Shown here piece by piece: positions 17,001-26,558 of a DNA stretch of 64,000 nucleotides. The DNA lies in NCBI GenBank assembly GCA_039105265.1, contig JAPFFF010000065.1:620001-684000 (forward strand), in the 5' to 3' direction. This stretch comes from Tritrichomonas musculus (Eukaryota; Parabasalia; Tritrichomonadida; Tritrichomonadidae). The notes beneath the pieces are model-generated. The model worked only from the letters and a program-made list of their open reading frames with translations, was not told where the DNA came from and searched no databases. Position numbers and translations under genes: made by a program. Each line of letters starts with the position of its first letter. Positions within the stretch are counted from its first letter, which is position 1.

Positions 17001-19110
17001 TAAAGAAGAAGAAGCCAAAGAAGAAAAAGCAACCAAATTAGCTGATTTATTCAAACCCAAGAAGAATTCAAGCAAATCATCAGAATCATCAAAGAAAGAA
17101 AAGAAATCCTCAAAGACAAAACATGTTGATGAAGAAGATTATGAAGAAAAATATGCAATTTCAACTAAGTCGATGTTAATCCCAGTTGAACAAAACAATC
17201 AAGAACCAATCGAAGACGAGGAAGAAAACAACAATGAAGAACAACAAGAAACAATTGAAAGAGAAGTCAGCATTGAAGTTCAACCAGAAACATTACTACA
17301 AGAATTTATTCCAGTTGTTGAATTGAGACAAGAAGAAGAAGAAGAAAAAGTTGAAATTGATCCAAAAGTTCTTTTCATCAAGAATGCAGCCGATCAAGGA
17401 CATGTTAATGCAATGTTTGAATATGCAAACATTTGTTACAAAGGAGTTGAAGCACCACTTGACAAGAAAGAAGCTGCCAAGTATTACAGAATGGCAGCCA
17501 ACAGCGGTCATGTAGAAGCAATGACCAAATATGCAGAAATGAATGCCAAAGGAGATGGAATTGAAACCAATGAAACAGAAGCATCTAGATATTATAAATA
17601 TGCTGTTGATAACAATGATGTTGAATCAATGTACATTTATGCAGGAAGATTATACAAAGGAACCGGTGTTAACTTTAGTAAAGAAGAATCAGCACGTTAT
17701 TACAAGATGGCATCAGATTATGAACATATTGAATCAACATATCAATATTCAATCATGTTAGCTAATGGAACTGGCGTTCCTGTAAACAAAGTTGAAGCTG
17801 CACTTCAATGCAGAAAAGCTGCTGATCTTGGACATGTTGAAGCAATGATTTCTTTTGCAATTAAATTAAAGACAGGTGACGGAACTCCAGTAAATAGGAA
17901 AGAATCAGCCAAATACTACAGAATGGCTGCTGAACATGGCAATCAAGAAGCAATGCTTGCTTATGCAAAACTTTTGGCCAAAGGAGAAGGAATTCCTTGC
18001 AATAATGAAGAAGCTGCTAAATACTTCAAATTAGTTGCTGACAATGGAAATAAAGAAGCAATGTACAACTATTATTCATTGATTAAATCTGGCCAAGTAC
18101 AACCAATTGAAGAAGGAGATGAAAACAAGTACTTCATCATGGCACTTAAAAATGGCCAAATTGATGCACTTTATGAAGATGCTTTACAAATGGAAAACAG
18201 AAGCACAGCAGCACGAAACATTAAATTTGCAGCTGATAATGGCAATGTTGATGCAATGTACAGTTACGCAGTAATGTTAGAAAAAGGAGAAGGTATTCCT
18301 GTTAATAAGAGTGAAGCTTGCAAATATTACAAATTCGCAGCTGACAATGGACAATCAAAAGCACTTCTTAGATATGCATTCATGTTGTATAATGGAATTG
18401 GCGTTCAACTTGATAAGAAAGAAGCAGCAAGAATCTTCAAAGTTGCAGCATTTCATGGCGAATCAGAAGCAATGTATCGTTACGCTTCTATGTTGAAGAA
18501 AGGAGATGGAATTCCTGTTGATAAGAAAGAAGCAGCCAAGTATTTCAAGATGGCTGCAGATAATGGAAATGTCGACTCAATGTACATTTACGGATTGATC
18601 TTAGATAGCGGCGATGGTGTTGCTATCGACAAAGAAGAATCTGCTAATTACTTCTTAATGGGAACTGAGAATAATGACCTCGATTCAATGTATAGATATG
18701 CATTGAAATTAAAGACAGGAGATGGTGTCCCTGTTGACAAGGAAAAAGCAATTCATTATTTCAAGATTTGCGCGAAAAATGGTCACATTGAAGCTGCTTA
18801 TCATTGCGCAATGATGCTTGATTATGGAAACGGTGTAGCAATCAACAAACAAAAGGCTGTTGAATATTACAAGAAAGCTGCAGATAATGGACACATTGAA
18901 GCTATGTTTGATTATGCATTGAAATTGTACATTGGTGATGTCGTTCCTCTTGATAAGACAAATGCAGCCAAATACTACAAGATGGCTGCTGACAAAGGAC
19001 AAACAGAGGCAATGCATAATTATGGAATGATGTTAAAGACAGGAGAAGGAATAAATGCAAATATCAAAGAATCAAACAAATATTTACAAATGGCAAGAGC
19101 ACATCAATAG
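14035..19110 (+). CDS. TKL-type pseudokinase with charged repeats and 16 Sel1 repeats
   Basis: 1691 aa. Residues ~25-290 are a TKL-family kinase domain: Gly-rich loop IEDGPFGGVYQAK, beta-3 Lys in FIAKVY and a PPEA substrate-lobe motif. The catalytic loop reads HSHLKPSN, so the HRD Asp is His (residue 161), and the DFG triplet reads DYF (residues 179-181). It is therefore probably a pseudokinase. Residues ~340-1050 are Lys/Glu/Ser-rich low-complexity repeats of ~65 aa built on SEKTVSRSITLSK, KKEKK and EERYxxSSESMLVP. Residues ~1112-1685 hold 16 Sel1-like repeats (~36 aa each, YYKMAADNGHVEAM...GDGVPVDKKEAAK). Sel1 arrays act as protein scaffolds, so a scaffold whose phospho-motifs are targets of other kinases is inferred. 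No membrane segment is seen. Confidence 0.9.
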   Translation: MTSLIFLNTKTKPNMQTQYSLDLNQFKLQGKIEDGPFGGVYQAKENNTGKIFIAKVYNQQIEEESYTKSFKSIINKSKSISNFDHPSIAKFIGFSPVNFQGEHKPVTITEYTANKTLEDILQSQKNRTEDKNWNDTRKLIILYSIASAMSALHSQNIIHSHLKPSNIIIDAKSNPKVTDYFLSKSSFAKNSTNGNRNTILYLPPEAINSSKYTKEGDIYSFAMIAYRMFSHEEPFDKISNIKISQKVSNGVRPDFSYIPESYRLLIERCWSQEPSKRPSFDQIVSELQNNSGFITKNVNKEEFLNFVRNNEKQAKLFYSQIEISETTNESDVEEEEQNESKTVVESEKTVSKSLSLSKSKKEKKALKSKLEDDEREERYTSSSESMLVPKAEETENQSSSILAEESQTKSPVVESEKTVSRSITLSKTKKEKKSKHEDEDEHEERYTLSSESMLVPKAEETEKQQNSILAEESQTKSTVVESEKTVSRSITLSKTKKEKKSKQEDDEREERYTSSSESMLVPKAEEKENQSSSILAEESQTKSPVVESEKTVSRSITLSKTKKEKKSKHEDEDEREERYTLSSESMLVQNVEETEKQQNSILAEETQNKSSESTVVESEKTVSKAFSLSKSKKSPKSKQEDDDEREERYALSSELMLVPKAEEQQNSILAEERQAKPTVVESEKTVSRSITLSKTKKEKKSNKSKQEDDDEREERYALSSESILVQNVEEQQNSILAEESQEKKNSKALSHSKSKKEKKALKSKQQEDELEERYLLSTDLITVHNEEEDIKPTESPLVNSAPKNTATVVEREIQPEPKSHIVVVAAKKEAPQPEPKREVQQQALKKEVQPEPKKETPQQAPKKSYTVVITRREVDFDESETESDSTSSSANTTNHKKNSNEDEFEERYAASTQEMIIEPKKAKNTEKSHKEEKVTKLSDIAKAKKNSNKSSESSKKEKKEKKSSKSKQSEEDDFEERYAVSTQEMIISPKEEEAKEEKATKLADLFKPKKNSSKSSESSKKEKKSSKTKHVDEEDYEEKYAISTKSMLIPVEQNNQEPIEDEEENNNEEQQETIEREVSIEVQPETLLQEFIPVVELRQEEEEEKVEIDPKVLFIKNAADQGHVNAMFEYANICYKGVEAPLDKKEAAKYYRMAANSGHVEAMTKYAEMNAKGDGIETNETEASRYYKYAVDNNDVESMYIYAGRLYKGTGVNFSKEESARYYKMASDYEHIESTYQYSIMLANGTGVPVNKVEAALQCRKAADLGHVEAMISFAIKLKTGDGTPVNRKESAKYYRMAAEHGNQEAMLAYAKLLAKGEGIPCNNEEAAKYFKLVADNGNKEAMYNYYSLIKSGQVQPIEEGDENKYFIMALKNGQIDALYEDALQMENRSTAARNIKFAADNGNVDAMYSYAVMLEKGEGIPVNKSEACKYYKFAADNGQSKALLRYAFMLYNGIGVQLDKKEAARIFKVAAFHGESEAMYRYASMLKKGDGIPVDKKEAAKYFKMAADNGNVDSMYIYGLILDSGDGVAIDKEESANYFLMGTENNDLDSMYRYALKLKTGDGVPVDKEKAIHYFKICAKNGHIEAAYHCAMMLDYGNGVAINKQKAVEYYKKAADNGHIEAMFDYALKLYIGDVVPLDKTNAAKYYKMAADKGQTEAMHNYGMMLKTGEGINANIKESNKYLQMARAHQ
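15058..17185 (+). repeat. Intragenic repeat array: ten EERY-x2-S-x3-M motifs
   Basis: Within the pseudokinase gene, a ~200-base unit recurs imperfectly. Each unit ends in [DE]EERY-x2-S[ST]-x2-[ML][LI][VI]. I count ten versions, from EERYTSSSESMLV through EERYALSSELMLV to EERYAASTQEMII and EEKYAISTKSMLI. The first six or seven units are nearly identical at the DNA level, which implies recent expansion; the last three are diverged. Confidence 0.85.
17371..19086 (+). repeat. Sixteen Sel1-like repeats
   Basis: Tandem ~108-base units encoding Sel1-like helical pairs. The eighth unit (around LKNGQIDALYEDALQMENR) is short and lacks the GDGVP loop. The other units keep the A-x3-G-x4-A-M and G-x-G-V/I-P pattern. 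Confidence 0.85.
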
Positions 19111-20503
19111 ATGAATTAATTATTATTATTTATTATAGATTGTTAATATTATTTTAATTAGATAAATAAAAAATCCATGTAATAATTATTTGAATTATAT
19201 AATTTTATTATACTTTTCTATTTTTAGCTTATTATAAAATCAATCAGTTCAACATAGTATTATGCTAACTTTTATCTCAAACTATAATAATTATTTTTAA
19301 TTTTTTTTCTGTTAAATTGAATATATCCAAATTATATATTTAAAGGAATACAGTTGTAAACTATATAAACCTTTCAAAATACTGAATATTCATTGAATTT
19401 AAATTCAATTGTTGCTTTTAAGGAAAAAGTATATGTCAATTATTGTGTATTTTCCTCAAGAACGATCCATATATTTCTAAAATTTTAATTGAATAAAAAA
19501 AGATAAAAGTTTTCAGATTAAAAAACATTTTACTTTTGCCATTTTTTTCTAATATTAAAGATATCAAAAACGTCACTTTTTTGCATCTGATACTCGATTA
19601 TCAGTTTAGAAATCTGATATCGAGATTATCAATTATCAAGATATCAGATATGAAATGTGATATAAAAATAATTGTAAACTTGATATCAATAACCGAGATC
19701 TCGAGATCTCAAACAGATTTATCTTCTTTTATAATTGGTATTTGTGACTTTATAATATCTGAAAATATATAATATAATGTACTGATGTTTATTTTAAGAT
19801 TAAAATCAAAAAATACATTCTTTTTTTAAGAAATATTTGAGATTAAAATACGATCATATTTTTATCAAAAAGTTTAATTGAAAATTCTGATATCAAAAGC
19901 AGAGAAAAAAAATTCTCGATCTCTGAAATCGATCTCGAGAATCTGTGTATATTTATGTATCGATATCAAAAAGTCAATCAATTATCGATCTAGAGAATCT
20001 GAGAATAACAAGTCTAATTAAAAACAAACAACTAATGATAAGAAAATTCTGAATCCAAAAATTAAAAACAAACAACTAACGATAAGAAAAAGTCTTATAT
20101 TATCAAAGATATTGAAAGAAAAAATAATGGTGCAGAATAATTATTTATATCATTTGTAAAAATGAATTAATATGTTTTATCATATAAAATTAAAAAAGAT
20201 TTAAGAGTTTGTATCTTTCTATACTACTAGTATTATTATATTTAGAGAAGAAAATAAATACATTTTTTCATGAATTATATGTAAGATTAAAATAAAATAA
20301 TTATTTACATGATAAAATAAGAAAATTTTTTATTCCAAAAAAAGTTTTGGTCAAGATTAAGATAAAATTTTATCGTACGATATTTTTTCAATTTTTTTAT
20401 TTATATCAAACTTTTTGATAAAAAATGCTTTTGTTTTTTAATAACTTTTGATAAGAAATTGAAAAGTTATTTTTATTTTTGTTTTTACATTCTTTTGGCT
20501 AGA
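19111..20503. other. Intergenic region with one TIR-element copy
   Basis: AT-rich and without supported genes. It holds the 460-bp TIR-element copy (19557-20016) and, immediately after it, a ~30-base unit (AATTAAAAACAAACAACTAA...) repeated at about 20,016 and 20,059. The 78-codon ORF at 19536-19772 lies inside the mobile element and is not taken as a gene. Confidence 0.7.
19557..20016. mobile_element. Short TIR element, copy 1 (left tip missing; empty-site allele)
   Basis: Closely similar to the outer element at 42882-44186 over nearly its whole length. It starts at GATATCAAAAACGTCAC and ends with AATAACAAGTCTA, the right inverted terminus of the family. The left 13-bp terminus and about 24 bases are lost or diverged. 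It contains the perfect palindrome GAGATCTCGAGATCTC (19695-19710). It has no internal 819-bp insertion: the site reads AAATATTTGAGATTAAAATA, a single copy of the TATTTGAG target. Confidence 0.85.
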
Positions 20504-23053
20504 ATGAGCATTGCTCACCTGGAAAAAATGAAAAAAATTCAAAGCACTCTTTTATACTACATAGATAATGAATATGAAGACGAATTACATTATCAATTTT
20601 TAATTAAATTATTTAATGATCAAAATATTGTCTATTATTATTTTGAATTCAAAATATTACTTCGATTTATTTGTTCAATATCAAATAATCATCATCGACC
20701 GCCGGAATTTTTCAGCAAAATCGATCGAATTTTACTTTTCTTTAAAGATGATATAAGATATTATTTCACAAACACAGAACTATTCAATATTTTCAAAAGC
20801 AACAAACGAATACTTTTATTCCTTATTAAGGAAAAAATGTTAGTCATAGACAATTATGTTTCATCTAAGCTACTTTCAGACAAATATATTAATGCCAAAT
20901 ATCCACACTATTTTTTACCAGAAATAAAACCGTTACTTTCGATTGAAAAAGTTCCAGACATACCAAAAGAAATACCACCGAGTTTTGAAAGTGATAGAAT
21001 GATTGCTGAGAACCACCATGAGTTATCACGAATGATTCGGACTGATTCGATTGATGAGTTTATTTCGTATTCAAATCGAGCCAATTTATCTCTTTCAAAA
21101 GTTAAAATAAAACCGTCAATTTTTGAGACCAATTTATTTTTAATTGACAAAGAACCAACTCTTATTGAGTATGCTGCTTTTTTTGGCTCAATTCAAATTT
21201 TCATGTTTTTGAGAATGAAAAAAGTTAAGCTTACTCCAAGCCTGTGGCTTTATGCGATTCATTCGAACAATGGTGAAATAATTCGCCATCTTGAGGAGAA
21301 CAATCTTACACCAGATGACAGCACATATGACAAATGTCTAGAAGAATCTATTCGATGTAATCATAACGATATATTTTTTTACATTGAAGACAATTTATTG
21401 AGAACAATTGACTTCAAAATTAGCTTGAATGTTGCTTTATCTGGCTTCAAATCGTACAATTATGAATGTTTTCCGACTGATTTTGTGAATAAAATAATGT
21501 TTTATAATAAAGAGTTTCATCATGCAGCCAAAAAGAATCGTTATGAAATAATTTTCCTTTTGCTGTCATTTTTGGGTATTGATATTGAGCCCACTTTTTT
21601 CAAAGGGAATTCAAAATTGACACACATTTCAATCGACATTGCTAAAACAGCAAAAGATGACGTCTTTGATGGTTGCATTAATTTGATCAGACTGGTCAGT
21701 GATCCTTTGTTGTCCAACGCTCCAATCAATCATCTAATCATTTCGACTTCTCGGACAACAATTGAAGAATGCAATGTCAATCGTGAAGGCGATGTAAAAC
21801 ACGTTTTAATTTCGCCTGACACTTCACTAACTGCCATTGAAACTCACATTTTTAAAGGGTGCAGCAAACTGACCCAGGTTACAATTCCTCCTTCAATTGA
21901 TTCAATTGAACAGAGTTCTTTTGAAGGCTGTTCTTCATTGACACAAATCGTCATTCCTCCTTCTGTCGTTTACATTGGTGATTCCGCTTTTTATGGCTGT
22001 TCTTCGTTGACCAGCATCACGATACCTTCATCCATCAGCTCCATTGAGTCCTACACTTTTTGTGGCTGCACCTCGTTGACACAAATCAACATTCCATGCT
22101 CAATTGTGAGGATTGGAGATTCCGCTTTTCGAGGTTGTTCTTCACTGACGAAGTTTTCTATTCCTTCGTCGATGACAATGATTGAGCCATACACTTTTTA
22201 CGGTTGTTCATCGTTAACCGAAATTGAGATACCTTCATCGATTATAAGGATTGGTTATTGCGCCTTTAAGCGTTGTACTTCGTTATCTAGAATATCAATT
22301 CCTCCTTCAGTTGTCAAAATTGAATCGTATTCTTTCTATCGTTGTTCGTCATTGACTGAATTCGTCATTCCTTCCTCGATCACCAAAATTGAGTCCTACA
22401 CATTTTATGGCTGTTCATCGTTGGCACAGATAACCATTCCTTCTTCTGTGACTTCGATTGAGTCGAATGCTTTCTTTGTTTGTTCTTCGCTCACACAAAT
22501 CTCAATTCCTTCTTCAGTGACCTCAATTGAATCGTACACTTTTTGTGGTTGCGCTTCATTGAAGGATATAAATATCCCTCCTTTCATCACAGCTATCGGC
22601 GAGGATGCGTTCTTTAAATGCTCGTCGTTGGCTCAAATAACAATTCCTTCTTCTGTGACCAAAATCGAGTCCTTCACGTTCTTTGAATGCTCTTCTTTGA
22701 AGGAAATTTTCATCCCAACATCCGTCACTTCAATAGGAAACAACGCTTTCAGAGATTGCTCTTCTTTGGTAAAAGTGACAATCCCTTCTTCTATCAAATT
22801 GATCGAGCATCACGTCTTTTACGGTTGCTCGTCATTGAAAGAAATTTTGATTCCTTCTTCGGTCACACAAATCGAAGATCACGCATTCTATGGCTGCTCT
22901 TCGTTGAAAAAATTGTCAATTCCTACTTCCGTGACTGAAATCGGAGACGAGGCCTTGTTTAAATGCACTTCGCTAATTCAAATAACTATTCCTTACAAAA
23001 TTCAAGTAAGCAGAATCGGAATTGATTCTAATATTATCGTTACACTTATTTAA
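20504..23053 (+). CDS. BspA-like leucine-rich repeat protein with ankyrin-type N-terminal region
   Basis: 849 aa from the first ATG (MSIAHLEKMKKIQ); the frame is open ~45 bases further up but has no ATG. Residues ~1-440 match the trichomonad N-terminal/ankyrin-like region (LLYYIDNEYEDELHYQFL; RILLFLIKEKMLVID; EYAAFFGSIQIFMFLRMKKV). Residues ~450-835 hold 17 BspA-type LRR_5 repeats of 23 aa with the pattern IxIPSSVTxIExYTFYGCSSLTQ, plus a partial last one. LRR_5 arrays form curved surfaces for binding host or bacterial ligands. No signal peptide or C-terminal membrane helix is visible, so this member is probably cytosolic or released unconventionally. Coding is uninterrupted. Confidence 0.9.
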   Translation: MSIAHLEKMKKIQSTLLYYIDNEYEDELHYQFLIKLFNDQNIVYYYFEFKILLRFICSISNNHHRPPEFFSKIDRILLFFKDDIRYYFTNTELFNIFKSNKRILLFLIKEKMLVIDNYVSSKLLSDKYINAKYPHYFLPEIKPLLSIEKVPDIPKEIPPSFESDRMIAENHHELSRMIRTDSIDEFISYSNRANLSLSKVKIKPSIFETNLFLIDKEPTLIEYAAFFGSIQIFMFLRMKKVKLTPSLWLYAIHSNNGEIIRHLEENNLTPDDSTYDKCLEESIRCNHNDIFFYIEDNLLRTIDFKISLNVALSGFKSYNYECFPTDFVNKIMFYNKEFHHAAKKNRYEIIFLLLSFLGIDIEPTFFKGNSKLTHISIDIAKTAKDDVFDGCINLIRLVSDPLLSNAPINHLIISTSRTTIEECNVNREGDVKHVLISPDTSLTAIETHIFKGCSKLTQVTIPPSIDSIEQSSFEGCSSLTQIVIPPSVVYIGDSAFYGCSSLTSITIPSSISSIESYTFCGCTSLTQINIPCSIVRIGDSAFRGCSSLTKFSIPSSMTMIEPYTFYGCSSLTEIEIPSSIIRIGYCAFKRCTSLSRISIPPSVVKIESYSFYRCSSLTEFVIPSSITKIESYTFYGCSSLAQITIPSSVTSIESNAFFVCSSLTQISIPSSVTSIESYTFCGCASLKDINIPPFITAIGEDAFFKCSSLAQITIPSSVTKIESFTFFECSSLKEIFIPTSVTSIGNNAFRDCSSLVKVTIPSSIKLIEHHVFYGCSSLKEILIPSSVTQIEDHAFYGCSSLKKLSIPTSVTEIGDEALFKCTSLIQITIPYKIQVSRIGIDSNIIVTLI

Positions 23054-24231
23054 TAGATTTTCGTTTATGTTTTTTTATGCTTGTTTGTTAACTTTAATTT
23101 ATTATTATTATTCTGATTTTCATAATTATTAAAGTGATGAGCTAATTTCAGAATATAATTTAATTGTATAAATATTTCAATTTACGGATATTTTTATTTA
23201 TTTATTTATATAAAATCTGAAAACAATTGAGTTGTACCTAACTTATAATTAATACTTGATATAAATATTTTTTTTTTTTTTTATCGAATAACTAACTTAA
23301 AAAAAGATAAATAATAAAATCTGGTAAAAACTAGTTTATTATTGATATATAAATTGTTGATGGAAGTCTCTATCCATAATGTTTCGTGAGATAAAGAGTT
23401 ATTTTCCTTTTCAAATTAATATTTTTTATTTATATTAGAATAAAAAAGTTTTTATATATATTAAATTATATATTTATTAATAAAAAAGTATTGTAAAAGA
23501 TATTTTATTTTTTTGACCAGATAAAATTCATTTTGATTGAGAAAAAATTAGTTAAACTCCTCCTTTAAATTTTTAAATAGAGATTAATTTTTGATTGAAT
23601 TCAACTGTAAAATTGAATAATATATTCTCAATTGGTGATAGCTTACTTTAGATGAATATATAGTTTGTTTAATAATGATTTTTATTAATACTAAATTTTT
23701 ATTTGAATAAACTTTTAACTCAATTTTTTGTGTTTGAATTCAAATAATTCAAAGTTGAACGAAAAAAAGAAAAAACATTCATAATCACAATATTTTAAAT
23801 ATTTTAATCTAAAATGATGTAATTATAATCGCACACTATTTTTTATTACATTTAATTTCTACGATATATTTTATTTTATACGATATATATAAAATTTATA
23901 GTATCCAAAAAAAATCTTATTTCCAAAAAAACTGTAATTCTTATATCAGATTAAGAATATGCATTAAACTAATAAATTATATAACATATATGAAATTAGA
24001 GATTTCTTTTCAATATTAAGATATTTCATAAATTATTTAAAAATCAAAATTGAATGAAGTATATAAATCAAGGATTTGGGTTTTTCTCAACCTTTTAAAG
24101 AATTTTATGCATATATTTTATAAATAACATATTTTTCTAATAATTAAATCAAATAATTAAATTTATATATATGTGATTCAATTTTTCATTAAGATAAAAG
24201 TAAAACTCTAAAAACAATTGATCATAGTAAT
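23054..24231. other. Intergenic region without recognisable features
   Basis: About 1.18 kb of very AT-rich DNA with homopolymer T (near 23,270). No ORF, repeat end or relic is visible except the initiator just before 24232. Confidence 0.7.
24222..24226 (+). promoter_or_regulatory. Initiator (TCATA)
   Basis: Fits TCA-Py-(T/A). The +1 A lies 8 bases before the ATG at 24232. Confidence 0.5.
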
Positions 24232-26181
24232 ATGAGTATTTGGATTATCCTATTCATAAAACCTACCATTAGTTCTATAAAAGGATCAGTTCCCTTAACA
24301 ACGAAAAACACCGAATTTCAAACAAATACAATAAACAGTCCAGTTAAAAAAATGTTTGATGAAATAAATTACAAAACAAATATGCGTTGTCCCCCCAAAC
24401 CAAAACCTAATTATGTTGATCTTTTAAACAATGATTATACATTCAATCAATATCAAACTATATACGGTTGTAACCTAAATTCTCTTAAGCATATAAATTC
24501 AAAGGAATGCCAAATAATAATTTATAGATGTACATTTCAATTAGTTTTAGACTCAAATGATGGCGGGGCTATATATATTTATCTTTCAAATGATAATAAT
24601 ATTCAAGAAAAATACAATATAATAGAAAAATGTAAATTTTTACAATGTTCAGCCAATAATGGTGGTGCAATTTATATATCATCCTTATTATCATCATTTA
24701 GATTTGATGTTTATGATAATATCTTTGAAAATAATCAAGCCACTCAAAATGGAGGAGCCATATATTTCAATTCTGTACATGGATCCATCAATTATTGCCA
24801 TTTTATTAACAATGTTTGTCCACATCATGAAGGTTGTGATATTGCATTTGAATTCTCAATCCCAGATACAAAGCAAAATGAAATTTTAAACGTACACGAT
24901 AATGTATTCGAGCATACATTCCTAAACGATGAAAGCAATTCAATGATATATTTTATTCATAAAGAAACAGTTTCATTTTTCTTTACTGACAACACAGTCA
25001 ACATTACAAACAAACCTCATTCAAATTTCCACATTTTCAACAGCCACGAGCCAAACACTGTGTTCAAAGGAATTTGGAGTTTTGATCGTCTTTATATTCC
25101 ATCCATTGAAAGCAATAAAGAGATTATAAAAAGTGCCAATTTCAATTTCAATTTTGACGAAGCATTGAATAACTTTAAAACAACACAAAGACCGGCTGAT
25201 TTGTCAGATTTCATAATATTTGACAATGAAAAAGATCGATGCGTATGCGCATCAAATGAAGAGAAGAAAGTTAATGTTCTTGTTCTTGTTTCCAATTTTG
25301 ACGGCTTCAAACAGAGAGGTGAAGAAGGAGGCGCAATTTGCATCCGAAATTGTGGACTTGAGTGCAGCAACACGGATTTCATTGATTGCGCTTCATCCAT
25401 TGGTGGTGGTGCCATTTTTTTCTCCAATTCAATTACTATATATGAAAACAACTTATTCTTGTCCAATCTTCATTTCAAGCAATGCAGAGCTGTTTTCGGT
25501 GGTGCCCTTTATGTTTACAGTTTGTCAAAGCACAGCAACCTTTCAATTCAATCATGCACATTTGAATTGAATGAAAATTTGCAGAGAGAAGGAATCAATT
25601 TGTACAACTTGCATGGCGGAAGTTCTCTTTTTTTGACCGCCAGAATAGGAAGCGTTTTGAACTGCACATTCAACAACAATAGAGGCGACTGTGGCTCTCT
25701 TAAAATCTATGGGAATTTTGAGAGAAACACAGATGAGAAGTTACTGATCATTCCTTTAAATGAGAACGAGCAAGATTTATCTATTTCAATCGTAAATTGC
25801 AAATTTGTCAACGAAACAAATTCTAAAAATTCAATTTTTTTCGTTAATAAAATTGAAGGAAGCCCAGTAAACATTGTGAACTGTAGCTTCAATGGCACTT
25901 TGGAGGAGGGTGACTTTTATATTGATGGATACTTACAGGATAAAAATTCAACTAAAATATTCCTCAATTCTTGTGTGTTTGAAGATGAGACAAAAATTGT
26001 TGCAAATCAAAATATCATTGATAAACTTTGGATCATTACAGGAAAGAAGATTTTAACTGATCTCATCAAAGAATTGTTTTTATATGCATTCATATGCGAA
26101 GCTATTGTTTGTTCTTTCTTTTTAATATTAAAAAGATATGAAACGAAAAATCAAGAACCTCTAAAAAAACAAAAAAACTAA
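24232..26181 (+). CDS. Pmp-like beta-helix surface membrane protein
   Basis: 649 aa. A short hydrophobic N-terminus (MSIWIILFIKPTISSIKG) may be a signal peptide. The body repeats GGAIYI/GGAIYF and FxNN/CxF motifs (CKFLQCSANNGGAIYI, NIFENNQATQNGGAIYF, GGAIFFSN, FGGALYVYS). This is the pattern of chlamydial polymorphic-membrane-protein-like right-handed beta helices, a family expanded in trichomonads. Cys residues (CTF, CKF, CSF) recur at strand positions. Near the end, ELFLYAFICEAIVCSFFLIL is a single membrane helix followed by a short basic tail (KRYETKNQEPLKKQKN), so it is probably a type I surface protein. An adhesion or surface role is inferred from the family. Confidence 0.85.
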   Translation: MSIWIILFIKPTISSIKGSVPLTTKNTEFQTNTINSPVKKMFDEINYKTNMRCPPKPKPNYVDLLNNDYTFNQYQTIYGCNLNSLKHINSKECQIIIYRCTFQLVLDSNDGGAIYIYLSNDNNIQEKYNIIEKCKFLQCSANNGGAIYISSLLSSFRFDVYDNIFENNQATQNGGAIYFNSVHGSINYCHFINNVCPHHEGCDIAFEFSIPDTKQNEILNVHDNVFEHTFLNDESNSMIYFIHKETVSFFFTDNTVNITNKPHSNFHIFNSHEPNTVFKGIWSFDRLYIPSIESNKEIIKSANFNFNFDEALNNFKTTQRPADLSDFIIFDNEKDRCVCASNEEKKVNVLVLVSNFDGFKQRGEEGGAICIRNCGLECSNTDFIDCASSIGGGAIFFSNSITIYENNLFLSNLHFKQCRAVFGGALYVYSLSKHSNLSIQSCTFELNENLQREGINLYNLHGGSSLFLTARIGSVLNCTFNNNRGDCGSLKIYGNFERNTDEKLLIIPLNENEQDLSISIVNCKFVNETNSKNSIFFVNKIEGSPVNIVNCSFNGTLEEGDFYIDGYLQDKNSTKIFLNSCVFEDETKIVANQNIIDKLWIITGKKILTDLIKELFLYAFICEAIVCSFFLILKRYETKNQEPLKKQKN

Positions 26182-26335
26182 TGTATAAAAACCTCCTTTT
26201 CTATTTATTTTTTGCTTTTTTATATCATTTCAATGTTTCAAATATTTTATATCATTATTTATTTAAACGAATTCTCTTATATAAAAAATAAAAATGCTGA
26301 AATAAATAGGAAAAAGAAAATTACAAGAGCACAAA

Positions 26336-26482
26336 CTTTTATTTGCCCGTGGGCATTTAAATTGCGAGGAAGCAAAATTCACACGAGCCACATGTTTGGC
26401 CCGTAAAATGCTCAAGGGTCAAAAGTGCCAATTGCCACTTTTTTGCCCGAGCCTGTCCAGGCCGCCCTTTTCGCAAGCCTGA
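26336..26482. mobile_element. Decayed hAT-type terminal fragment
   Basis: GC-rich patch with TTTGCCCG, GGGCAT and GCCCGAGCCTGTCCAGGCCG followed by CCCTTTTCGCAAGCCTG. It resembles the right subterminal region and end of the hAT element at 27526-29302 (GCCCGAGATTGCCCGGGCTG, then CCCTTTTGGTATCCCTG). No left end is found. Confidence 0.5.
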
Positions 26483-26558
26483 CATGATATGCACAATCAC
26501 AAGTTCAAACGAATTAAAATACGTATTTATATCATTTTCTGATATTATATATGTTATA

